A stretch of 5,864 nucleotides of DNA, taken from an uncultured Porphyromonadaceae bacterium. GTDB taxonomy: Bacteria; Bacteroidota; Bacteroidia; Bacteroidales; Muribaculaceae. Positions within the stretch are counted from its first letter, which is position 1; the number at the start of each line of letters is the position of its first letter. The DNA lies in the NCBI GenBank assembly GCA_938027385.1, contig CALJBF010000338.1, positions 1-5,864 on the forward strand, given 5' to 3'. Of this stretch, positions 1 to 5,581 are shown one piece after another. The notes beneath the pieces are model-generated. The model did not search any database. It saw only the letters and a list, made by a program, of their open reading frames with translations, and was not told the DNA's origin. Both the position numbers and the translations under genes were made by a program.

Positions 1-6
1 GTGTAT

Positions 7-51
7 AAAAGAGAGACTGCCTAACTTTGCTTGTTAGACAGCCTCTTTTTT
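7..51. terminator. A/T-flanked hairpin at the left IS end
   Basis: Arms 7-25 and 33-51 pair over 19 positions with 16 Watson-Crick pairs, one G-T and two mismatches around a 7-nt loop (TTTGCTT). The right arm ends in six T and the left arm starts with AAAA, so it could act as an intrinsic terminator in either direction. It overlaps the inferred left inverted repeat of the insertion sequence. The likely role is to block outside transcription from entering the transposase gene. It could instead be the terminator of a gene lying left of the window. Confidence 0.6.
13..45. repeat. left terminal inverted repeat of the IS (imperfect)
   Basis: This stretch aligns with the complement of 1754-1787 when small gaps are allowed: shared GAG at the tip, then TG, AACT, CTTGT or TTGT, TA and a closing CTC. 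The gaps make the exact boundary uncertain. Confidence 0.45.
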
Positions 52-106
52 ATGTATATAAAATTTAGTAATTTTATGGCATTCAACAAATTACTTCACA
101 AAGATA

Positions 107-1639
107 ATGTATAAGCCTTGTATTTCCAACGTAAGCGTGCTTTTTTCGCCTAATCTGGGTGATTTTATCCCGCAGGACGCACCGGCAAGGCTGATTTCGG
201 ACATAGTCGACCTTATGGATCTGAAAGAGATTCACGCCAGCTATTCGAAGGCCCCGGACGGTCAGCCGCCGTATCATCCGGCAATGTTGCTGAAAGTGAT
301 CCTGTTCGGATACATGAACAATATTTTTTCAACAAGAGGACTGGAGTCTGCAATGACACGCGACGCGCATCTGGTATGGCTCTCGTCCTACCAGTTTCCT
401 GACCATACCACGATCAGCAGGTTCAAGACCCGCTGCATGCCTCATATCAAGGTCATCTTCTCCCGTCTAGTTCAGATACTTGCCGAACGCGGCGAGATTG
501 AACTGACCGAAGACCTCTACATAGACGGCACCACCATACGGTCACGCGCCGCGCGGCGCCGTATCAGATGGCGCAGCAATGCCGAGCGATTCGGTGCTTT
601 AGCCGATGCCGACATACAGGCGGGAGTAAAAGCCCTGCTTGAGCAGGTGAAAAAAGGAGACAGCACGGATGACAACACCGGACATGTGACCTATACAAAA
701 GAAGATGCACGGCGGATTGCCGACTGCATTGAACGGAGAGTTCAGAAGGAGGGATTAAAAAAAGTCCGTGGCAAAATCACCGCCATCCGTAATGCCTGCG
801 ACCGTAAAGAAACGCATGACAAGACATTGGAGCAGTGTGCAGGGAGGTGCGGAGTCGCCCCGACAGATCCTGACTATGGCATCATGCACGCCAAGGAAGA
901 CGGATACCAGGGGATGGCGACTCCGAACTACAACGTACAGATCGCGACCCAGAACCGGTATGTCACCAACTATGGAGCTTACGACTCGGCCGACGACAAA
1001 TCAATCGCAACGGAATTCGTAGACACCTGTGTGGAGGAAAACGGTGTCAGACCATCAGCTGTGGTCGAAGATGCCGGAAACGGGTGTGAAGAGGGATATG
1101 TAGGTCTGGAAGAAAGGCAGATTGAGGCTGTAGTCAAGTATCCGAACTATGACGCCGAGTCCACCAGACGCCCGGTCAAGCCCGGTCAATATGACAGGCT
1201 CGGGTTCAGGCTGTCTGCGGACGGCAGTACGCTTATCTGCCCTGCGGGGCATCTGATGAGGGTGATACGTACCGAAAAGGCATATACACGAAGTGGATTC
1301 CGCAGCGACATCACACATCTCGGATGCGACTGTTGTACCGGATGCCCTTTCTCAGACAAATGCCAGTTACAGAAAAACAAAGACAGGACAATCGGGCGTA
1401 AGCTTGGCAATCTCCGGGAAGAACGAAAGGCAAAGGCACGGCTTGATACTCCGGCAAATCAGGAAAAACTGAAACGAAGGGCGCTGGAGCCTGAACCGGT
1501 ATTCGGACAGCTCAAGCACAATCACGGATACACGCGTTTCCGCCACTTCGGGAAAGCCAGGGTCACAATGGATCTCGGATTCGTCTTCATGGCCCTGAAC
1601 ATCATGAAACTGCATAAAAACATACAAAAATCGGCCTGA
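107..1639 (+). CDS. IS1182-family DDE transposase
   Basis: This gene encodes a 510-residue transposase that would cut and join the ends of its own insertion sequence. The N-terminal region (about residues 28-125) resembles the DUF772-type domain of IS1182/IS5-like transposases, including YHPAMLLKVILFGY and FPDHTTISRFK. The RNase H-like catalytic residues are visible: D140 in YIDGTTIRSRA, D322 in VEDAGNGCEEG and E463 in EPEPVFGQLKHNHG. A lysine/arginine-rich insert lies at roughly 145-235. A cysteine cluster (C378, then C407, C409, C410, C413 and C419) matches the zinc-ribbon-like region often seen before the last catalytic block. Length and motif order match intact family members, and no frameshift or internal stop is present. 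The ATG at 107 is preceded by ACAAAGATA with no strong ribosome site, as is usual in Bacteroidetes. I see no clear TAnnTTTG promoter, so expression may be weak. Confidence 0.95.
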   Translation: MYKPCISNVSVLFSPNLGDFIPQDAPARLISDIVDLMDLKEIHASYSKAPDGQPPYHPAMLLKVILFGYMNNIFSTRGLESAMTRDAHLVWLSSYQFPDHTTISRFKTRCMPHIKVIFSRLVQILAERGEIELTEDLYIDGTTIRSRAARRRIRWRSNAERFGALADADIQAGVKALLEQVKKGDSTDDNTGHVTYTKEDARRIADCIERRVQKEGLKKVRGKITAIRNACDRKETHDKTLEQCAGRCGVAPTDPDYGIMHAKEDGYQGMATPNYNVQIATQNRYVTNYGAYDSADDKSIATEFVDTCVEENGVRPSAVVEDAGNGCEEGYVGLEERQIEAVVKYPNYDAESTRRPVKPGQYDRLGFRLSADGSTLICPAGHLMRVIRTEKAYTRSGFRSDITHLGCDCCTGCPFSDKCQLQKNKDRTIGRKLGNLREERKAKARLDTPANQEKLKRRALEPEPVFGQLKHNHGYTRFRHFGKARVTMDLGFVFMALNIMKLHKNIQKSA

Positions 1640-1663
1640 AAAGACCGATTCTTGCTGTCTTTT
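1639..1663 (+). terminator. weak hairpin just after the transposase stop
   Basis: AAAAGAC (1639-1645) pairs with GTCTTTT (1657-1663) around an 11-nt loop. A competing stem pairs AATCGG (1629-1634) with CCGATT (1645-1650) across the stop codon. Either could end or attenuate the transposase transcript, but the stems are only 6-7 bp, so this is tentative. Confidence 0.3.
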
Positions 1664-1688
1664 GGTGTATCTGCGGTTTTTAAGCCTC

Positions 1689-1754
1689 CTGAGAATCGAA
1701 AATTTGAACTGATTCCGAATAAATCCGGCTACGCCCGAATTTTTCAATTCTCAG
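1689..1754. repeat. subterminal stem-loop in the right IS end
   Basis: Arms 1689-1705 and 1738-1754 form a 17-bp inverted repeat with one mismatch (CTGAGAATCGAAAATTT against its partner) around a 32-nt loop. It lies between the transposase stop and the right tip. It probably belongs to the IS end structure, as a transposase recognition element or a transcription barrier. Confidence 0.65.
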
Positions 1755-1787
1755 AGACTTTAGACAAGGTAGTTCTGCAACACCCTC
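1754..1787. repeat. right terminal inverted repeat of the IS (imperfect)
   Basis: The complement reads GAGGGTGTTGCAGAACTACC and continues with TTGTCTAAAGTCTC. It matches the left end at 13-45 in blocks. The tip is placed at the CTC ending at 1787. No direct repeat of the flanks confirms it. Confidence 0.45.
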
Positions 1788-1789
1788 CG

Positions 1790-1966
1790 ACCACAACAAC
1801 CAACAAATATCGGGAAATTCAAAACTGGTTCTCCTGGTTCCTCTGGTTCTTGAAATAGATAGAACCAGAGGAACCAGGAGAACCAGCCTAATTATAGTGA
1901 CATGTGTGTTGGTTCAATTGGTCGGGGCGCGACCGCGGCCTCAGATCATATTTTGGTTGTTGTGGT
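1790..1966. repeat. outer 14-bp inverted repeat enclosing the 26-bp palindrome
   Basis: ACCACAACAACCAA at 1790-1803 is the exact reverse complement of 1953-1966. With one- to two-base gaps the match extends to about 1788-1810 and 1943-1969, sharing GAT, ATTT and CG blocks. It encloses the 26-bp palindrome almost symmetrically, with 21 bp on the left and 66 bp on the right. The left arm begins about 2 bp after the inferred right IS end. Confidence 0.7.
1825..1886 (-). terminator. perfect 26-bp inverted repeat, probable operon terminator
   Basis: Arms 1825-1850 and 1861-1886 are exact reverse complements around a 10-nt loop (TGAAATAGAT). The left arm, with one loop base, is three 9-nt units: CTGGTTCTC, CTGGTTCCT and CTGGTTCTT. 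On the minus strand the stem is followed by TTTTGAATTTCCC, so it could terminate the GH30 transcript about 100 nt after its stop. The plus-strand side continues CCTAATTATAG, a poor T-run, so termination of the transposase transcript there is less likely. Such a long perfect stem with internal repetition could also be a dispersed palindromic element. Confidence 0.6.
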
Positions 1967-1984
1967 TCGCACCATCGCGAGAGG

Positions 1985-3439
1985 TTACCAGCGGTAAGAG
2001 GCGAGCGAGTGGGCCGGGATAGTGACGACGAACCGGTTTGTGCGGTCGGAGACGCGCAGGCGACGCTCGGAACCGGAGGTATTCATCACGACAAGGCCGT
2101 AACCGCCGTCGTTGTTGCGGAATGCGGCGAATTCGATGCCGTCGGCGCCCCCCTCGGCTGTGATGTAATGTGCGCCGTCAGACACGGCTGCGGCGGCTAT
2201 GCACATCACATAATAGAACGAGTTGTAGGTGAGGGTGCTGTAGTCGCTCTTGCTGATGTCGATGGCGCCGTTGCCGGTCGAGCAGCCGCCTGGGCGGTAG
2301 GGCCCGCGGTCGCTGTCGAGCATCAGGTTCCACACCATGGCGCCGCGGCCCCAGTTCTTCACTACGTCGAAGATGAGTGCCTTGGCATCTGTATTCACGG
2401 CGTTGATGCCCACACCGGGCCATGACCATGTGCCGGCGGTCCACTCGGTGAAAATCAACTCTTTGTCGGGATTGGCGTTGTGCACGTTGGTCATCTCCGA
2501 GGCGTTGCCACCATAGTTGTGATATGCGGCGCCGGCGATGTACCGGCTGGCATCGGCGTCAGCATAGATCTTCGTGGGATATGACTGCTGTTCCGAAAGG
2601 TTGTCGTAATTGTAGTTGTGGTCGAAGACATAGATTTTTGTCGCCAGACCGGCCTCGCGGAATTTGGGACCGAGAGCCTGCTTGATGAAGTCGCGGGCCT
2701 CGTTCCATCCCATGAACATCGATGCCGAATTGCCGTGGTTGAGGGGTTCGTTCTGCGGGGTCACGCCATAGATCTGTATTCCGTTGTTCTGGAACGCCTG
2801 GATCCATTTCACGAAATAGGTGGCATAATCCTGATAATATTCGGTGCGCAGATTGCCGCTTGTCCAGTTGCCGTTGGTCTTCATCCAGCGGGGAGCCGTC
2901 CAGGGTGCCGACATCACCTTTACATCGGGATTTATGGCCAGAATTTCTTTCATCACGGGGATGATGTACTGTGTCTCCTCTGAGGTGAGGGCGAAGTTTT
3001 CGATGCCCGGAGTGTCGCAGCAGGTGTAATCGCTCAGCGAGAAGTCACTGCAGCCGATGGGCACGCGCACATACGAACAGCCGTAGCCATGCTGACGCGA
3101 GAATATCTGCGTGAGCAACGCCTTGCGGGCGGCGGGGGCCATCTTCAGCAGGTTGTAGGCGGCCGAGCCGGTGATGGCAAACCCGAACCCGTCGATCTCC
3201 TGACGCTGATCCGTGGGGTTGAGGGTGATGGTGCCGTCGACGTTGCCCGTACCGCTGTCGAAACTGATGGTGGCCGGGGTCATGCGGTTGCTGCCGTCCT
3301 CAGACACCAGATACGACTGAACGGCCCCCTGCGAGTCATCGGCCTCGATTTTTATTGTGGGGTTGGGGAAACGCACTGCCTGCGCCGATGCAGCGAGTGC
3401 CACTGCTCCCAGTGCGAGAAATGATATGATCGGTTTCAT
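1985..3439 (-). CDS. secreted GH30 glycoside hydrolase, probable endo-beta-1,6-glucanase type
   Basis: A 484-residue enzyme expected to hydrolyse beta-glycosidic bonds by the retaining GH30 mechanism. Residues 1-21 form a signal peptide with likely cleavage after AQA. No lipobox cysteine follows, so the enzyme is probably periplasmic or secreted rather than lipid-anchored. The (beta/alpha)8 domain starts near IDGFGFAITGSAAY (82-95). It includes SYVRVPIGCSDFS, MSAPWTAPRWMKTNG, the acid/base E231 in TPQNEP, H307 in AAYHNYGG, the nucleophile E332 in FTEWTAG, and VWNLMLDSDRGP. The last ~70 residues look like the beta-sandwich typical of GH30. Overall resemblance is to Bacteroides GH30 subfamily 3 enzymes such as BT3312 of B. 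thetaiotaomicron, which acts on beta-1,6-glucan; subfamily and substrate are inferred from remembered similarity. Other GH30 activities, such as glucosylceramidase, remain possible. It is the second gene of the operon, 29 bp after its partner, with no promoter of its own visible. Confidence 0.9.
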   Translation of the reverse strand: MKPIISFLALGAVALAASAQAVRFPNPTIKIEADDSQGAVQSYLVSEDGSNRMTPATISFDSGTGNVDGTITLNPTDQRQEIDGFGFAITGSAAYNLLKMAPAARKALLTQIFSRQHGYGCSYVRVPIGCSDFSLSDYTCCDTPGIENFALTSEETQYIIPVMKEILAINPDVKVMSAPWTAPRWMKTNGNWTSGNLRTEYYQDYATYFVKWIQAFQNNGIQIYGVTPQNEPLNHGNSASMFMGWNEARDFIKQALGPKFREAGLATKIYVFDHNYNYDNLSEQQSYPTKIYADADASRYIAGAAYHNYGGNASEMTNVHNANPDKELIFTEWTAGTWSWPGVGINAVNTDAKALIFDVVKNWGRGAMVWNLMLDSDRGPYRPGGCSTGNGAIDISKSDYSTLTYNSFYYVMCIAAAAVSDGAHYITAEGGADGIEFAAFRNNDGGYGLVVMNTSGSERRLRVSDRTNRFVVTIPAHSLASYRW

Positions 3440-3468
3440 GGGTTGCTGTGATTTGTGTTGGTTTGGTG

Positions 3469-5529
3469 TTATTGTATTGCTATTTTTTCAACTCGGGTGC
3501 CAATGCGGCGGATGTAGATGCCATGCGAGGGCGTGTAGACTCTTACGCCCTGCAGGTTATAATATTCGACAGGGGCGTCTGTGTCACCTGCGACCTCATC
3601 GACACCGGTGGGTGTAGTGTCGGCGGTGCCGTTGGGCGTGAGGGTTATCCTGACACGACCTGTCCGGTCAGCCGTACTGCCGTTGAAGAGGATGCTGTCG
3701 GCACCGTGGGCCACGGCATAATTTCTTCCGAGGGCAAGTGGAGTAGGCATGGCCATGCCGAAACTTGTGGCGCCGTCGGCTGTCGTCACCTTGAACCGAC
3801 CGCTGAAATCGGAAGTCGAGAGGGTGTATACGCCGTTGGCATACTCGAAGGCATAGCGCTGCGAGGACGCCCAGTTGTTGAAGTCACCCACCAGGAAAAG
3901 CGTGGGCATGCCGTCGACCTGCACCGTGCGGGCGGCAACGTCGAATGTAATGGTGACCTCGGTTCCGACACCCTCTGCAAGTGACATGTTCGCGCCGTTG
4001 GCTGAAAGCACGCATGAATAGGTTCTGCCGTAGACAAGCGGCGAGGTACAGCCGAACTGTGAGTTCCAGTCGGGGGTCACGATCTTGAATTCACCCGACA
4101 ACCTGGGCAACGTGAGGGTGTATATGCCGTTCGCCTCAGTGAAACGGTAGTCGCCGTTGTCACTGGCCCAGTTGTTTATGTCACCGGCCAGATAAAGACC
4201 CTTGGAGGTATCGACTGAGGCCCGTGAGCTGACTGTAAGTTTCATGGTGGCATGATTGAATGTAATCAGGGCGTCGGTCACCGGCGAGGTCACCGACATG
4301 TCGTTGCCTGACCCCGGGATACAGTCATATTCGGTCTCGACATTCATGTTGGCCGCGCCGCCATACTGCACGGCCCATTCGGGCGCGGTGCCACCTGCGA
4401 TACGGAATTTGCCCGACAGCTCGGGTACCGAAAGCGTATAGACATCGCCCGTGTGTGTGAAACGGTATGCGGCGTCGGTGTTGTTCCAGCTGTTGAGCTC
4501 ACCGGCAAGATACAGGTCGGGCATCACGGTGAGCGTGGGCACCGATCCGCGAAGATCGACGGTCAGCGTGGCGCCGGCGATGGTGGTGTATTCGGCCGGA
4601 CGCACGAAGTTGTTGCCGTACCCCTCGACACAGGCCATGGGGCTGTCGAACATGAAATCAGCCGTTGCCGCGCCAAGCTGTGTTTCCCATCCGGCGGTCA
4701 CGACTTTGAATTCAGTCGGCAGGGCGTCGACATGCAGGGTGTAGATACCATCGGCATGCTCGAATTTGAAATCGGGATGGTTACTCCACCATGTGCCGTT
4801 GATATTGTGGGCCAGATAGAGATCAGAGTCTACTGTGACCGCATTGAGGGCTTTCACCTCAAGCGACAGCGATGCGAGATTAAAGGTCAGCAGGACACTT
4901 CCGGAAACCGAACCGGCCAGTTTCATATTCGTGTCAGAACCGTCCCGGAGTGTGTAAGTATTTCCCGGAGTGACTTCGGTCGGGCCCCCATATTTCAGCA
5001 GCCAGTCGCCGTTGGCGTCGTTGGCGCCCCCGGCGATGCGGAAAAAACCGTCGAGGCCGATTGCGACAAAGGTGAAGACGCCGTTGTTTTCGTTGAATCG
5101 ATAGTCTGACCGGGTATTGCTCCAGCCGGTAACATCTCCGACCAGATAGAGGTCGGGCACCACGGTGAGTTTCGGTGCCGAGGCGTCGGTGTTGTCGAAC
5201 CGCAGTGTCGCGCCCGCTACGGTCATTGTCTGCGGAAACCGGATGTTGTTTCCATCGCCGCTTACACACGGCATCGAGGTGTTGAAAGTCACGCGCTGGG
5301 TCGAACCATACTGGCTTTTCCATCCTGATTCGGCGATTTTGAAACCGTTGCCGAAATCAGCACTGTTGAAACTGTCGATATGCAGGGTATGCACGCCATT
5401 GCTTTCGGTAAATTTGAACTCCTGCTTGAAACTCCAGTCATTGCATTTGCCAACAAGATAGAAGTCGGCGGCCGTCGCGACCGTCCGACACAGGCACAAT
5501 ACGATAATTAAGGATAAATACTTTCTCAT
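3469..5529 (-). CDS. secreted six-module SusE/SusF-like glycan-binding protein
   Basis: A 686-residue protein with no catalytic motif, probably binding a polysaccharide at or outside the cell surface for the GH30 encoded next. Residues 1-20 form a signal peptide with likely cleavage at ATA/ADF. The cysteines at 12 and 14 do not sit in a good lipobox, unlike true SusE/SusF lipoproteins. Six modules begin near residues 22, 126, 236, 338, 444 and 543. Each opens with LYLVG/LYLAG...W and continues with a YRF..NGVYTL strand, FKI/FRI, usually W...YG, and a G..N turn before a closing beta strand. This pattern recalls the SusE/SusF starch-binding (E-set-like) fold. After a Thr/Asp-rich linker (633-653) comes a tail, EYYNLQGVRV...GIYIRRIGTRVEKI, resembling Bacteroidetes C-terminal sorting domains of the type IX system. 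The ATG at 5529 is chosen because it directly precedes the signal peptide; the upstream in-frame ATG at 5547 meets a stop after four codons. Ligand unknown. Confidence 0.8.
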   Translation of the reverse strand: MRKYLSLIIVLCLCRTVATAADFYLVGKCNDWSFKQEFKFTESNGVHTLHIDSFNSADFGNGFKIAESGWKSQYGSTQRVTFNTSMPCVSGDGNNIRFPQTMTVAGATLRFDNTDASAPKLTVVPDLYLVGDVTGWSNTRSDYRFNENNGVFTFVAIGLDGFFRIAGGANDANGDWLLKYGGPTEVTPGNTYTLRDGSDTNMKLAGSVSGSVLLTFNLASLSLEVKALNAVTVDSDLYLAHNINGTWWSNHPDFKFEHADGIYTLHVDALPTEFKVVTAGWETQLGAATADFMFDSPMACVEGYGNNFVRPAEYTTIAGATLTVDLRGSVPTLTVMPDLYLAGELNSWNNTDAAYRFTHTGDVYTLSVPELSGKFRIAGGTAPEWAVQYGGAANMNVETEYDCIPGSGNDMSVTSPVTDALITFNHATMKLTVSSRASVDTSKGLYLAGDINNWASDNGDYRFTEANGIYTLTLPRLSGEFKIVTPDWNSQFGCTSPLVYGRTYSCVLSANGANMSLAEGVGTEVTITFDVAARTVQVDGMPTLFLVGDFNNWASSQRYAFEYANGVYTLSTSDFSGRFKVTTADGATSFGMAMPTPLALGRNYAVAHGADSILFNGSTADRTGRVRITLTPNGTADTTPTGVDEVAGDTDAPVEYYNLQGVRVYTPSHGIYIRRIGTRVEKIAIQ
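3472..3573 (-). other. C-terminal sorting-like tail of the binding protein
   Basis: Residues 653-686 read as a short beta-rich domain containing YYNLQGVRVYTPSHGIYIRR and a basic EKIAIQ end. This pattern recurs at the C-termini of many secreted Bacteroidetes proteins and resembles type IX secretion sorting domains. If functional it would route the protein across the outer membrane. The GH30 enzyme lacks such a tail. Assignment rests on pattern recognition only. Confidence 0.5.
3634..5466 (-). repeat. array of six ~100-residue repeats within the binding protein
   Basis: Module spans by codon are 5466-5155, 5154-4825, 4824-4519, 4518-4201, 4200-3904 and 3903-3634. Modules 1 and 3 share one variant (GNN turn, then AGATL, then LTV.PDLYL). 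Modules 2 and 4 share another (FRIAGG, YGG, LTFN or ITFN). Modules 5 and 6 are closer to the second type. The array therefore reads A-B-A-B-B-B and suggests a duplicated A-B pair. The repeats are diverged at DNA level, so this is an old duplication. Confidence 0.75.
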
Positions 5530-5550
5530 GGTTCATGTTAGGTTCATGTT
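5530..5550 (-). repeat. 10-bp direct repeat in the operon leader with overlapping short ORF
   Basis: AACATGAACC occurs twice (5550-5541 and 5539-5530) immediately before the ATG at 5529. The first ATG (5547) opens a four-codon ORF, M-N-L-T-stop, whose TGA overlaps the second ATG (5536). The repeat may be a start-region duplication without function, since the transcript may begin at or after the first copy. Confidence 0.4.
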
Positions 5551-5551
5551 G

Positions 5552-5581
5552 CAAATATAGAGACATTCTATGGCAATGCAA
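5552..5581 (-). promoter_or_regulatory. Bacteroidetes-type promoter of the two-gene operon
   Basis: On the minus strand TATATTTG (5559-5552) matches the Bacteroidetes -7 consensus TAnnTTTG exactly. TTG (5581-5579) lies 19 nt upstream, matching the -33 element spacing. Transcription would begin near 5545, giving a leader of only about 15-20 nt before the ATG at 5529. This is the only strong promoter match found upstream of the operon. Confidence 0.7.

Larger units (their letters stand above)
13..1787 (+). mobile_element. IS1182-family insertion sequence, apparently complete
   Basis: A single full-length transposase gene is flanked by imperfect inverted ends. Read inward, the left end (13-45) begins GAGACTG...AACTTTGCTTGT and the right end (1787-1754, complement) begins GAGGGTGTTGCAGAACTACC. 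With small gaps they share GAG, TG, AACT, CTTGT or TTGT, and TA/CTC blocks. The implied length of about 1.77 kb suits the IS1182 family. Both ends fold into stem-loops (7-51 and 1689-1754). I find no convincing target-site duplication: bases before 13 read ...AAAAGA and bases after 1787 read CGACC. The exact ends are therefore inferred from the imperfect repeat and could be off by several bases. The element lies tail to tail with the glycan operon and disrupts no visible gene. Confidence 0.75.
1788..1984. other. palindrome-rich intergenic region between IS and operon end
   Basis: No gene is supported here. It holds two nested inverted repeats, listed separately, and a small GC-rich stem (GGTCG 1920-1924 with CGACC 1930-1934). 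It lies between the convergent transposase and GH30 genes, so terminator function is expected, but it carries more structure than one terminator needs. Confidence 0.7.

Noticed and set aside
1825..1886. The 26-bp palindrome considered as a CRISPR repeat or attachment site
   Set aside because: There is one copy only, no spacers, and no integrase or cas gene in the window.
1904..2425. Plus-strand ORF of 173 codons antisense to the GH30 gene
   Set aside because: It is low-complexity Ala/Val/Gly/Arg-rich, opposite a GH30 gene with clear catalytic motifs; a shadow of GC-rich codon usage.
3010..3030. Adjacent cysteines (C140, C141) in the GH30 loop SDYTCCDTPG, first thought unusual
   Set aside because: Bacteroides GH30_3 enzymes, as I recall them, carry the same YTCCD motif, so it is probably a family trait.
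3440..3468. Possible separate promoter for the GH30 gene in the 29-bp gap
   Set aside because: No TAnnTTTG box is present and the gap is too short for a promoter of usual spacing, so co-transcription is more likely.
4453..5109. Plus-strand ORF of 218 codons antisense to the modular protein
   Set aside because: No recognisable domain, signal peptide or promoter. The opposite strand has conserved repeated modules, so this frame is a shadow.
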